In this document: positions 23,161 through 34,870 of the stretch, one piece after another
How the letters are laid out: each line of letters opens with the position of its first letter
Numbering within the stretch: position 1 is the stretch's first letter
NCBI GenBank assembly: GCA_018857735.1
Contig: JABMCL010002535.1
Coordinates: forward strand, 106,001 to 170,000
Direction: 5' to 3'
Length of the DNA: 64,000 bases
Source of the DNA: Alviniconcha marisindica
Lineage: Eukaryota; Mollusca; Gastropoda; Provannidae
Notes under the pieces: generated by a model
What the model saw: the letters and a program-made list of their open reading frames with translations, nothing else
Told to the model about the DNA's origin: nothing
The model's database searches: none
Translations under genes and position numbers: made by a program

Positions 23161-23685
23161 CAATGTCTTAGTTTCTCCAACAACCCACTCACTACATCTA
23201 TGCATTTTATCAGCAATGTCTTCACACTCCTTTGTCAAGATGAACATATCTTGACTAAGCAGTAATATAAAATCAGTTATAGGCCACTTAAAAAAGTTAA
23301 GAAATAATAAGAAAAAAATGCTGCAGTCATCAGTTTGAACCAACAGAGTGAAATTTTATATCTTGGCAAAATTGATACAATTCATCCAAGTGAACAGTCA
23401 CAGCTGGTTCAGCAAATAACAATAATAGGGAATTTATAGAGTGCTTTCTGAGACTCAATACACTTTACAGTTCAAGAAAAAACTGTCAACACAAGTCAAT
23501 GGCATAAAAATACATTAATAAACATACTTATTCAGACAACAAACAAGACAAACAGTCTGACAAGGGCAAACCATTCAGAATCCACATTATATGAGGTATT
23601 ATCCAAAACTGTTGATCAAGTGGAAATATCTTGTACAGTTTTGGCTGCATCAGTTTTAATTTACAGCATTCACTCAAAGTACTCT
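22641..23685. other. Unannotated stretch with a GA microsatellite
   Basis: (GA)n at 23,104-23,157. AATTTATAGAGTGCTTTCTG at about 23,430 resembles SINE 3' ends. Otherwise nothing recognised. Confidence 0.5.
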
Positions 23686-23689
23686 CTTT

Positions 23690-24400
23690 TGATATTGATG
23701 CAGTGTTGCATGCATCTGAATCAACTGGAAAATGTCTTCCTGTAGTCTTCTTTGGGGATTGTTTTCAACTCTGAAATCACCACTTTGGCAAAGTCTTGGA
23801 CACAATAAGCTTCCCCTCAGCTAGTTGGTCTTGCAAGGAAGAAAAGAGCCAAGTTGAAAGGTGCAAGGTCAGGACTAAGTTCAGGACTGTATGGTGGGTG
23901 GAGAAAGAATTAGATTTTTTGTCCATCACAATACCAAGTTACAGCCCTTGTTTTGTGGGGCACTGTTGTGGAGAAGGAAGATGTTCTGGGTGTTGGTGAT
24001 TGGATGCTGGCTGCTGATCTCCTGAGCAACTTTAAGCAAAACTGTTTCTGCATAATATGACCCTACAACGGTGTTGTTAGCAGGCAAAACGTCAGCTGCA
24101 ACAGGCCACTGGTGGTTGAAAAAAATGGTAAGAGCCTCTTTCTGCTCTAAAATCCAAGCTTGCAGATTCAGTGTTTCCGACTGTTTGGACCATCCCTGCT
24201 TTGCTTCTGCATTTGCTGGCAATGTCACAGAATGGTACCCAGGTTCATCTCCTGTGACAACATCTGTCACATGTTTGAGTCCATCCAGCTCAAAACAGTT
24301 GATTAGATCATGCACACTATTTACAGGTTGATGTTTTTGTTAATCAGTCAGCCATTTTACAGCCTGTTTTCAAAGATCAAGTCCTTCATAATAATGGTAC
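23690..24400 (-). pseudogene. Mariner-like transposase, C-terminal two thirds, decayed
   Basis: The minus strand encodes HVTDVVTGDEPGYH (first catalytic Asp in TGDE), EALTIFFNHQWPVAADVLPA, NNTVVGSYYAETVLLKVAQE and IFLLHNSAPQNKG (the usual HDNAPPH with Asp changed to Asn). After a frameshift come SPDLAPFNLALFFL, where the third catalytic Asp is replaced by Asn, and a KTIPKEDYRKTF-like tail. Upstream, VKWLTD...QKHQPVNSV fits the ARWVPHLLT...QK segment. The loss of two catalytic residues and the frameshift make it inactive. The helix-turn-helix is absent here. Confidence 0.8.
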
Positions 24401-24882
24401 CTTGATCTTGATTAAATACATTGCCACTGTCAGTGACAGGATCACTTCTGGCACATACGTCAATGGGAAGAAATGGGGAAAAGACAAATTATCCCCGCAA
24501 AGTCAACAGTGCCACAACTACTTTGGTGGATATTCAGAATGTGTTGCATAAAACTACTCTGGAGTAACATGACTAGAATGCAGTGATTCTGCCCTTACAC
24601 AAAGATATAGCGCTATGGTTGCAATCTGAAGTCCCTTGGGCTCATCTTACGATAAGGCACTCAACAAATGTTGATGTGAAAAAACATTTGACAATAAAAC
24701 ATTATGTTAAAAACAACAACTAAAAACAGTATGCTCTCTCTTTAGTTTTGTCACAAGTCGAGAAGAGGTCTTTAAATTCCTCAACTGACTTGCCAGAGAC
24801 TGGATTCATGCAGGTCATTCCAGTCTCTCACAATCTTTGGGAAAAAGCTGTTTTGTGTATGTCTGACTTGCAAAATTAAACT

Positions 24883-27277
24883 TTAAAGGGACTGGCCCAC
24901 GCAGATTTGGCTAAAAAACTATTTTTGCATGACTTTTTATTGTTTTATATGCGATTATTATGTAGCATTAATTTCTGCTTTGGTCCTGTTGAAATACGGC
25001 TATTTAAGAATAACTGTAGTGGCGGTCTAAAAATAGACTGAGGACCCCCCCCCCCCCCCGTGCAGCTATTTGCGGAATACGTATTACATCATTATATTTT
25101 GATGTTTTACACAAGTTTTTGTAGACTCGGCCTACAAACAATTGATAATGGCGTTGTCTCAAGCACATAATCTGCTCAGGCCTAGTAATTTGTCGGGTGA
25201 CTTAACTGATGATTGTGTGAATAATCTTATGTCTTCCTTTGCCGAATAAATCTCCTAATCGTGCTATGTGAGACCTGTAGCTGCTATTTACTAATAATGC
25301 TCGGCGATAGACCAAGGTGCAAAGTGTTGGGTGACAATTCTTTCTCGACGTATTGATCCGATGCTACTACAGGAAATATTTTAGACACCGTAATAATAAT
25401 AATAATAATAATGAAAAGAAAAACTACCGGCCGGTGGCACGCCAGAAACACACACTTATGCAAACAGGTAGTACTTAGTAGAATATTTAAATGTATGGTT
25501 CCGGTAGACTACTCTTAACAATCAAAAAAGAAGTATCAGGAACTTTTTCTTTTACTTGTCCAGTAACAGCTTTGCCAGTTTCCTATCGCAGACATCTAAC
25601 CTTGTGCACCCCTCTCTCCACCTCTCCACCTGGTCACCGAGGTTTACCAGCCACGACCTGCATCTACGTTGTCGGTCTCTGCCAGTCGAGTTAAATGTTC
25701 TTTTTATTTTGGTCCTCCAAAGATAAATGGTAGTAACTCCAAATTTTCTCTGCTTTGATTGCATAATCTTAAAAAAATGGAAAAGAACTATGAAGATATA
25801 AACACCTGTTTCATTCTCATTTCTTCGTTGCTTTCGTTCAAAGGGCTATTTGCTCCTTATAATAGCACATGAAAGAATGTATTTATTAGCACAAAAGAAG
25901 GTGGCACACAAAACACATGTCCCATCCCGTGTTCTCTTGTTGTGTACATATTCCTAGTCATTATTTTCAGTTTTGTCATTCTTGCCATCAGTAACTACTT
26001 CTAGAGCCATTGTTTCCTTTGACTCTTCCTTCTCCTTTCTATAATCTTGCATCATAATGACGTCAAAATGATTTTGCCATCATTTCATTGAGCCAAACAC
26101 ACAGGGTGGCATGGGGGAATTTCATCCACTCGCTCAGTTGGGGGAACTTTGGACACCCAAACACCCAAACACCTTTCCAAACTGTAACATCAGCTTTATA
26201 ACAGATCAGTCCACAAACAAAACAACAAACGAGTGATTGTTACAAGTAGCGTATGGAAAAACCTGTCCTACTTTGGGAATCTTGCTATTCCCTTGGCAAC
26301 AAAACCATAGTGTGGGTTGTCCGAAAAGCAAGGACCGACATACTGTTCGCAGATCTTGTTTATTTTGAAGTTCAATGTTTGCCATGATCGCCCACCTAAA
26401 AATCCTCCTAATTTTTGCAATTTTGATGACGTTGTTTTAAATCTACATATATATTCTTAACAAAAACATTTTTACATCAGCTTCTTCTTGTCTGTCTTCT
26501 TCTGTTATTATTATCTGTCTATTTTCTTGCACCTGACGAAGACAAGTTTCTGTCGAAAGCGCTTGGGTTTCCTTGGGTTTCGACGTATAGGTAAATACAT
26601 TTCCCTAGATCTGTTCTATCAGTTTTGTCAACCTCACCAGTAGTTGTTCACTCATTCCTCAGAAAGAAAGAAAGAAAAAAAAATCTTTCATATTCATGAA
26701 ATCACACAGGTAGTTGTGTTGTATACTAGTCTGCGATTGGTCGAATGTGTCTACAAACCACAATGAGCTTCTGTTGGTTGAGCCAGTGTGACAGAATCGT
26801 GTCTCGAAGCATGCATGTGAATCAAATGTACCTGCTTGGATGAATTTCCCCCAGGCCACTCTAAAATGTTCGAAAGAATGATAGACATCATTTCATTGTT
26901 TGTCTTGGCAATTTCAAACACTATCAATTTATTTCTGAGTTTATTTCCAAGTTTTTTTGTGCTGTTCTCCATGAAAACGGAAAATGAAAGTATTTCACAC
27001 AGACTGTGCAGATTTAAAAAATAAATATTGACAAAAATAATTTATACATGACATGTACACAAAACTGAGAAGTTCCGGTATCCTATCCATGACGTCATAC
27101 TGAATGCAGGAAAGAGGTTGTGAAAACAGTGTTAGTAACACTGTCTGGGAAAGTCCTCTTCTAAAATCGTTATAAAATCAACGGCACATTCAATCACAAA
27201 ACTTTTAACGCTGATCTTGTTCGTTCAACCTCCTCTAAGCACACCGAAGTTTAGCTGCCAAAGGAAAGTTCCTTTAA
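24883..27277. mobile_element. Possible TTAA-flanked DNA element with TTAAAGGRACT ends
   Basis: The left end reads TTAAAGGGACTGG at 24,883. The right end read on the minus strand is TTAAAGGAACTTTCC from 27,277. Inside each end, GCAGATTTGGCTAAA and GCAGCTAAA are loosely similar. TTAAAGGRR termini with TTAA target duplications are known from the T2/Kolobok group. No transposase is recognised inside, and the ends diverge quickly, so this could be chance or a non-autonomous relic. Confidence 0.4.
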
Positions 27278-27404
27278 AGCAACACAAGTTGCTTCTTGTA
27301 AAGCACACTACAGTGTTCTGGTTCTTGTAGTCTTTGATAGTCCTTATAGTCTGACAGACCTCTTTTTCCTAACAGGAGTGATGTAGTCCTTTGCTGGTAT
27401 AGCC

Positions 27405-27925
27405 TGGAACTATCTGGTGACTGTAATTATTGTGCCTTTTGCGTTCATGGATAGATCAAGTTCAGGCAGCATGGTTGACACATCTGGGCCCTCAAGAAGA
27501 GTAGACCCTCTTGAATACTCCTCGGCACCGTGTGCTTTCAAGCTTGTCAGTGTCTTTCTGGTGGTGAAGAGCTCACACAATGGCACTTGTGTGAGATGGC
27601 TCATGCATCACCTGTCTGATCCCTGGTGGAATACTATCCCATCAGGGATCACACAGGTGATACATAAGCCATCTTCCTGCATTTCTGAGGACAGACTTGT
27701 AGGTTTCTCCTGGTCAGTCCAAGATTGGAGCTCGCTTTCTTGTGTTTTAAATAAAAGAGAAAGCCTTGCACTTACTTCTTGTATACAGATGTGTGGGCCA
27801 TCCTTCACAAGCTTGGCCACAGCAGCCACATTGTTTTTGTTTGATGTGTTATGTGGACGTTCATTTGGCTTGTTGCCATGTCTCTTTTGCTCACTGTACT
27901 TGCTCAGATTAGTAATTGGATTTTA
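27405..27925 (-). pseudogene. Possible mariner N-terminal (helix-turn-helix) fragment
   Basis: The minus strand encodes NNVAAVAKLVKDGPHICIQE, then VSARLSL, which resembles the ENVAAV..LV..D.R.T..EIA..L.IS helix-turn-helix of mariner transposases. The downstream part (27,410-27,600) is not recognisable. The catalytic remnant at 23.7-24.4 kb has the same orientation, so the two could be halves of one copy split by the 24,883-27,277 insertion, but the middle is missing. Confidence 0.4.
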
Positions 27926-28205
27926 ACTTCCTGTCAACCACACAGGGTCACCTTGGGACAATCAAACTCTGTCAAAGGCAAAAGCATACATCAGAACTCT
28001 CCTCATATGTAAACCCTTTCTCAAGTGAATCCACAAAACCAATCCCTACACATACTTAAAACAAAACATACATACACAAAGATCAAATTTAGGAAGAGTT
28101 AGTCCCTTCAGTATTACCCCTATTAAAAGAGCGCACAAGGCTAGGATATGCTGGTATCATTGACCATTCCATTGTATCATTGACCATTCCATCTAATTTA
28201 TTGAA
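27912..28205 (+). repeat. Dispersed repeat, copy 1
   Basis: Matches 52,432-52,720 at high similarity. Examples are GGATTTTAAC.TCCTGTCAAC, CCACACAGGGTCACCT, GAAGAGTTAGTCCCTTCA and AAGGCTAGGA.ATGCTGGTA. No coding potential. The element class is unknown. Confidence 0.8.
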
Positions 28206-28249
28206 AACAGATTAATCCTTTGCCATCTGGAGCAAAATATTTTAAGTCC

Positions 28250-28880
28250 AGCCTCTGAACTGAAAGGCTTTGGAGGTTTTCCTGCTGTCAGATCTGACCC
28301 ATTTCAGGGTGCACTGATGGGTTTAGGTAGGTAACTAGGTTGTATTTATCAAGGTATTCTGGTTTCCTAAATTAGTCAGATATATTATAGTGCATGTCAC
28401 TGTGTTCAGAAATGACTTTTCTGTACATATATATACTGCTAAAAAAAGAAAAAAGAAAAATACAATTTGAGGTTAAAGTGGCAATTTTTATTGCAAAATT
28501 GGTCATGAACCACTTCAGCAATAAAATTCATATATAAGGACAGTTTTCATTCTGAATGTATGCTTAAATAAAAAATGTCTCATTCAATTATCTGTCAATC
28601 AAAAAAGGAATGGTAGAAAGGATTCCACATAGAATTTCTGAGGTTATAATTATTTTAATATTGATATCTGGTCACCCAATTCAGAGGCCTAGCAGTTTTT
28701 TTCTTCTTTCAGTTCAAAGTGCACCGATATATTTAGGTAGGTTTTGTTTATCAAGGTATTTTGGCTGCCCTAATCAGCAAAATGCATTTTAATGCATATC
28801 ACTGTGCTCAGAAATGATTTTTCTATGATCCTGCTAAAAACAAAATGAGGGAAATATCTTAGTCTTTTGCCGATTTTCAT
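28250..28880 (+). repeat. Diverged direct repeat units (about 400 bp period)
   Basis: 28,300-28,450 (GGGTGCACTGATGGGTTTAG, TATCAAGGTATT, CACTGTGTTCAGAAATGA) recurs at 28,712-28,845. The 28,455-28,660 part recurs at 29,785-30,010. The units flank the retroelement fragment at 29.2-29.6 kb. Confidence 0.65.
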
Positions 28881-29127
28881 GAAAGGTTTCCAAACGTGGG
28901 ATTGGATTTTCTCACTTATCACAGATTGGTTTCGTCAGTAATGACATACCAGAAGAAAACAAAACAAATTTGGTAGTGAGAACAGTGCTCTCCCTCTTGA
29001 TTCAGACTCAGAACCATGGTCAGTTATTCTGAAATGGGGCTCAAGAGGAGTGTACTCAATTCTAAATGAACATAGTCAAACACCCCAAAGTGTATCAAAT
29101 GGAATCAGCTTTTTGCTGAGTTGAACT

Positions 29128-29152
29128 GGGGGGGGGGGGGGGGTGGGGGGGG
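29128..29152. repeat. Poly-G tract
   Basis: G run interrupted by one T. One of many G- or C-runs of ten or more in the window (e.g. 6,181; 17,589; 22,335; 25,047; 52,220; 55,919; 57,092; 57,184). Confidence 0.9.
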
Positions 29153-29194
29153 ATATTCTGTAAACCAATTCTAACAACAAAAGATACACAACTC

Positions 29195-29650
29195 AGATGG
29201 TTTCAAGATTTTGCACAGATGTTTACCAATGGGATGTTATTTGTACTTGAGACACTTAACAGAAACTCCAATGTGTGATTTTTGCAGCCATGAAGAAGAA
29301 ACATTACGTCCCTTACTTTGGGAGTGTCCAGCTGTCCGGTCTTTCTGGTCTGAAGTCAGTGCACTGATCAGCAGGGACATACAAGTGGAACTGAATATGC
29401 CTTTGATTCTGTTTGGCGTATAGATAAATATACGCCATGTACAGAGCTTTTGACCTACTTATTTTGATGGCAAAATTCCACATTTTCAAATCAAAATTGC
29501 AAAAGGGAAAACCAAATGTTAACATTTTCATCCACTCATTAAGGCAAAGGGCAGTCATAGAGAAATATTGCATTGCTGCTTCAGACCAAGAGGAAAGGCA
29601 TGAGACACAACGGTTATCACTTGCTGATCTTTTGTGTTTAAAGTCTCTCT
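29195..29650 (+). pseudogene. L1/Tx1-like retrotransposon C-terminal fragment
   Basis: Encodes ETPMCDFCSHEEETLRPLLW and ECPAVRSFWSEV, the CxxC...H..E.HL..ECP..R.FW zinc-binding C-terminus (zf-RVT type). After a frame change come LLILMAKFHIFKSKLQKGKP and LRQRAVIEKYCIAAS, the helix usual after it. It is heavily 5'-truncated and followed by a short (GT)n. Confidence 0.7.
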
Positions 29651-29769
29651 CTCTCTCTCCACCAACCACTGAAATTGTGTGTGTGTGTGTGTAAATTACA
29701 TAAATTACTAGTTTAATATGCAACGTTTGTATTTCAATAACTGTTCTTTGAGTTGAAAAATATAAAATA

Positions 29770-30010
29770 TGTGTTGTTGTGTTATTTAAAAAGAAAAAGG
29801 AAAAAAAAGACAGAAATTAAATCTGACACTGAAGTGCAGTGTTATTGCAACAGTTTCTCATGAACCTCTTTCAGCAACAGAATTCACATGGGAAAATAAA
29901 GAAATCCAGAATATGCTTTTAAACAATCCCTCATTCAGTTTTCTATCAACCACAAAAAGAATGGTTTCATTCCATACAGACATTTTGAAGTTATGGTTAT
30001 TACACTATTG
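29770..30010 (+). repeat. Third copy of the 28.4-28.7 kb repeat unit
   Basis: CATGAACC.CTTTCAGCAACA, CTCATTCAGTTTTCTATCAA and CCACAAAAAGAATGGT align with 28,500-28,620. Confidence 0.65.
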
Positions 30011-30052
30011 GTACATCACTCAATTTATTGAAAACAAAAAGGGCACTCCAAT

Positions 30053-30157
30053 AAAATAAACCATTTCTCAGGACAGTAAAGTTAAAATTTATGACAAAAG
30101 CAGGATGTGCTTTTGTCATAAATTTTAACTTTACTGTCCTGAGAAATGGTTTATTTT
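30053..30157. repeat. Perfect 50 bp inverted repeat with 5 nt loop
   Basis: Arms 30,053-30,102 and 30,108-30,157 are exact reverse complements over 50 bp, separated by GGATG. Pairing stops at both outer ends. A transcript would form one long perfect hairpin. It could be a young palindrome, a hairpin RNA source or an assembly fold-back. Confidence 0.95.
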
Positions 30158-30159
30158 TT

Positions 30160-31050
30160 TAACTGTGTACTGAGAAGTGATTTCAGTTTGGCTATTTTTT
30201 TATCCTGTTACTTCACCCAGGGGTCATTCTCCTGAAAACTGGACCACAGAAGGTGCCGTTTTCCCAATGAAAATAAAACTAAAACTAAAACATGAAACTT
30301 TTTAAACTACCGCTATATTTCTGATGTAATGTGTTTGGGGAAATATGGGAAATGCCACAATGGGGGAATGCATCATTATTTCTTGTGCTTTGAGTCTTTT
30401 TTGGTAAAAATCGTGACATTTTCATGGCCGCCATTTGCGACATGGCTAAGGGAAGGTTGCAGATATTGCAGACATTTCCCTGGAATTGTTCATGATTGGA
30501 AAAAAACAGGTTTCATGAGAAAGAAGGAGGGTAATTCTTACATGCAAATGGTATTTATTGTGTGTTGCTTGCTACTAACAGCTCCAAACAAAGGAAAGAT
30601 AAGCAGTGTCTCGCACGTTACTGATGGTGTCTTCTGAGTGTGTATCATGATATTGTGACTAGTTCACAACAGAAACTAAAGAACTTTCTTTTTTTCATCT
30701 GCTTGGTAGATAACCACATTTCATCTTATTTTTAATGCTTGTTTGATGACATGACAGTAGATATGAAATAAATTACAGTAATTTCTTCAGGGTGGTTGAC
30801 GTGGTGTCTTAAAATGGTGTAACATGCGAGCACACAAAAGAATTATTTCTGCCAGTACCATTGACTTTCGACCTACCCAAACATACGAGTCCACATCAGC
30901 TGACTTGTGGCAGCAATGTTTGACCTCTTTTTGCGCTGATAGTGGTGTATTATTTTACTACAAAAGGGAAAGCACTGTGGTGTCTTCAGGGGTGAGGGTT
31001 GTAACTCTCATGACACATATGTTCCCACTCAGCTGAGTGTTTATATGCAA
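30160..31050. other. Unannotated stretch
   Basis: One open frame at 30,329-30,637 has no recognisable domain. No RNA or repeat recognised. Confidence 0.5.
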
Positions 31051-31054
31051 CCTT

Positions 31055-31271
31055 TTGTAACCAAACTTGGTATTGTGGTGCACCACCATGAGCCGGAATG
31101 TCATGTGAAAAAAAAATGGGATTCTGTCTTTAAGGTCAAGGTCACAGTGTGTGCTTACATAATCAAAATATGACGGTTTCTACTATATCTTTTATTAGTT
31201 CTAAACCAGTGAGTCTTTTGCAACCAAACTTAATTTGATGGTAGGTCATCATAAGCAAAGAAGTGTCCAGT
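31055..31271 (-). repeat. TCAAGGTCA-containing repeat, left part, cut by an insertion
   Basis: Contains CACCACCATGAGCC, AAGGTCAAGGTCACAG (TCAAGGTCA at 31,136-31,144) and GCAACCAAACTTAATTTGAT. The unit stops abruptly after AGAAGTGTCCAGT and continues at 38,041. Confidence 0.85.
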
Positions 31272-31503
31272 AATACAGGCAGTAGAGATAAACCGTACAA
31301 AGTACCGCCTTTCTAAGCTTTGTTTGTCTGCTTAAGAAGTTTTCCGTATGCATAATTACATCCAAGAAAGTCTACCAAAATATCAGGTGCGGAAATGATT
31401 GAAAATTATGTTTTTGTTAATATTTTTTTTACTGTGCACCATTTCTGAAGTGACCGAACCACCATACATCTACCGGATGTTTTTGTTCTGACGGAATCTG
31501 ACA

Positions 31504-34500
31504 ATGGATGAACATGTCATTTCATCTGTGCCAACCACTTCTGGCGAGCAGTTGCTGGTAAGTTTTCAAATCAATGTGTTGTAGAAATGGAAATGAAATG
31601 TACTGCTTGTGTTGCTAATGAGGAAATAATGGTACAAAAGTAAACCATCGCACTGCGTTTGTGTTGTCAGCTTTGGGAAAAATGCCGTGTGTGCTCAGTG
31701 TGATTCATTGAGGTGTTCAAGGCCCGGAGTTACGTTCAGTTTTTGCTTAGATCTTAGATGACCTGATGAATATAAATTCTCAGTGCATGTATGCGTTTCA
31801 CTTATCAATTATTATTTTTATTGATTTTTAAAAAAGTATAAATGCTGCCACACGGGTCCATATTTTGTACTTACCATATTTTGTATAAATTGTATTGTCT
31901 GGGATGTGTTTGTATGGTAAGCGAGTTCTGCCAAAAGCAACAAATTTTGCTTTCGATCAGCGTAGCTTTGTATGAATATGATGAAATAACTCAGAAATAA
32001 CTTTCAAAAGTCACTGATTAAGCTAAACCTGAGCCGTAAATGTATGCTTTCTCAGAATGGTGACAACGAAGAAATTAGCTGTTACAGTTTAGTGCATGAA
32101 GAATAGCTTCCCTTGCTCTCTCTTTTTTTTCTCTCTCTCTCTCCCCTTCCCCTCTCTCTCTCTCTGTACGCATATGAACATGATCAGTGGCACCACTTTA
32201 ACTTTGAATTTCACTTTTGTCTTCTTGGCTTTGGTAATTAAAGAACCTGAACATTCATAGTGTCATTGTTTCTCATTCTCAGAGGCATCCGGAAGAGGTC
32301 TGCACCATCTGCAAAAAAGATTTTCTTGACCAGAAACACAGAGTCACTCTGGGAGAAAAAGGAAGTCAGAGCATAAATCTTGCCAGTGAATGACTGCATG
32401 ATGGCATTCATGCAGAGGCAGGCAATTTGGTTCACCGTACTTGCCGGGGTCAGTACATCAACCAAAAGGCCATTGAAGGCAAGCTGAAGAAGACGTTAAA
32501 GCTGAAGTCTCCCAAAAAGAGAAGACAGCCCAGGTCAGAAAATTCTAAACCAAAATGCTTGTTTTGTGGAAAAGATGAAAAGGACCAGAAGAGGGGGGCT
32601 GCGGCAGACATTATACATAGTGACATCAAGTCAATGGCAAGCTCCAGAGAAGAATATCCAGATTCAACCGCGATTGAGAACCACAGAAACTATATTCCAG
32701 AGACTTTGAGACAATTTCTGGAACAAGTCATCCGCAAGAAAGACGCAAGTCTGAAAATATTAGCCATAGGCCAGGCTTTAGTACAGAGTACTCGGCCAAA
32801 CACGGTTATCGCACCACTGCAGATCGCCCTCACTGTCCAAATGCACAGAACGTTTGGCTCAAGATTTCTGATAGATGCCTTGAGTCACCTTGGTTTCTGT
32901 ACATCCTACACTGAAGTCAGAAAGTTTGAACTCAACGGTATTCCATGGAATCGATCTCCCTGAAACAATGGACAAGCACACAGTTCAGTTTGTGGCAGAT
33001 AATGCTGATCACAATGCAGCGACCATCGATGGCCAAAACACGTTCCATGGGATGGGAATGATTGCTGTTGTAACCCCTGGCATCAGCAAACCCAAGAATA
33101 TTCCCAGGACGTCCAAGCCATTGGGCGGATTGGGATCTACTTTTACAGGTAATTAATCTGACGATGGTTATCTCAGCAACCTGTAAAAGTACATTTCTTT
33201 TTCTTTTTAATTAGGATGATTCACTTTTAGGCAGTATTGTAGACAGTTTATTGCTAAACGGTGGGTGAGTCTTAGAGAAAGGGATGGGCGTGAAAGAGGG
33301 AGAAGTAGACAAAGAGAGGGAGAGGCAGAGAGTGAGAGAGATGGAGAGAGGGGGACAAAGAAAGCTGGAGAGAATGAGACAGACATACAAAAAGAGAGAG
33401 GTCTGTAGTTTCAAAAACATTTATTACATTGCCGTCTTCACCACCAGGTCGGATTGGAATGGCGTATCTACACATTGCTTCAAGGGGCTTCCAGACATCT
33501 CATCTGATGACGACACTTCCAACCTGGATCTTCTTTGGAAAATTTCCTGGCCGTTAAAGTCTCCCTGTCCAGCATGGAATGGGATGATGCAGATGCTGCA
33601 AAATGGACCGCACCCAGGGAAGTCTTCTATCTTTTTTTTGCCCATGCTTGACTTAAATCCGGGTGACACGTCTTGTGTCTATTCAACCCTGAAGTTCATT
33701 GCTTCTCAAGCTCAGAAGAACAACATTACTCCCATCATGACATTTGATCAGCCTCTCTATTTGAAGGCATTCACTGTTATTAGCAGTGAGCATGCAGACA
33801 GTGACCTGAAGTCCATCATTCTGCGCCTTGGCACCTTTCACCTTCAGATGAGTTTTCTTGGAGCTATAGGGTACCTGATGCCGGGGTCCAGTCTTCAAGA
33901 AATCACGGAAATTGTGTATGCCCCCAATGCTGTAGTGCACATTTTGTCTGGAAAAGCATATGCTTGTGCAGTCCGCACACATCTGCTAATTGATGCTGCT
34001 CTGAACGCTCTCTTCCTTGCAGATGCTTTCCAGGTTCCACAGATTCTTGTCCACCAAGAAGTTCAGACAGCTGTGCAGGAAGACGAAAGGAATGGAGAAG
34101 GAGGAACTGTATCTGACTTTGCCTTTCCACCCATGCAGGGTCCTGATCCTGATGTTATGGATGGCGGGAACATCAGGACAAGGTGTGGGACATCAAAGCT
34201 GTACAAGATGCTTTTGGAGCCAGTGTGTGCCAAAACATACTTTTTGCACATGCAATAGGGGGTAGCGATACAACCAGCAGCCTGTTTACAATCGGTAAAT
34301 CCCTACCTCTCAGGAAAGTGCAAGAATCACAAGTCTTTCGGGAATGTGCACAGGTATTCACCACCACAGGCAGCATCAAAGAAGAGAAGAGATAATAAAG
34401 TGCTGGTGGTACTGTATGGTGGAAAGACAGGTGACAACTTGGACACACTGCAACATGTGAAATACATTCAGAAACTCTGAAGTTGTACAACCACCTTGCA

Positions 34501-34870
34501 GCCAAACAAGCTCCCACCAACATCAGCAGCAGTGCAGTTCCATTTTCTTTGGACATATTATCAGGTGCAAGAATGGATCTCTGCAACGGAAGTAGCACCT
34601 TTCCAAATGGATCCAACTGACTGGGGATGGGAAATAACAGACAAAGCCATGTACCCAGTTCTGACAAACATCACCACAGCACCCGAAGGCCTTCTTCACG
34701 TCATCAGGTGCAATTGCAAGACCGATTGTCGGTCTTCCCGATGTTCCTGCCATTGTCATGGACTCGTGTGCACTGTCGGCTGTGGAGAATGCAGAGGCGA
34801 GAAGTGTATGAATACAGTCAACAAAATGCAGTGCCTTGAAGATGGCAACACCTCAGATGAGGAATTGTAA
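31504..34870 (+). pseudogene. Broken intron-containing gene: zinc-binding N-terminus, FEN/PIN-like motif, C-terminal CXC cluster
   Basis: Exon 1 is probably 31,504-31,557 (MDEHVISSVPTTSGEQLL, donor GTAAGT). Exon 2 starts at 32,283 after TTCTCAG, in matching phase, with VCTICKKDF...TLGEKGSQSIN, then an in-frame TGA at 32,391, then LVHRTCRGQYINQKAI, together a C2HC-like segment. It continues to HTVQFVADNADHN and GQNTFHGMGMIAVVTPG after a frameshift near 32,940. An intron is likely at 33,149-33,447. Later come SNLDLLWKISW, PAWNGMMQ, TFDQPLYLKAF and FHLQMSFLGAIGYLMPGSSL, then HAIGGSDTTSSLFTIGK, LYGGK, LPPTSAAVQFHFLW, DPTDWGW and the cysteine cluster CNCKTDCRSSRCSCHC..C. Frames shift near 33,475, 34,200 and 34,385, with another TGA at 34,478. 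From memory, similar multi-copy unnamed proteins occur in corals, molluscs and fish. The function is unknown. Nuclease and DNA-binding roles are inference from the motifs. Confidence 0.75.

Noticed and set aside
26533..26558. Hammerhead ribozyme core (CTGACGA ... GAAA)
   Set aside because: The GAC/GTC stem forces an extra A after CTGACGA, and no stem I or stem III with a UH cleavage site is apparent around it.
30329..30637. 102-codon open frame
   Set aside because: No domain, no splice context and no relative in the window. Its length is expected by chance in this much sequence.
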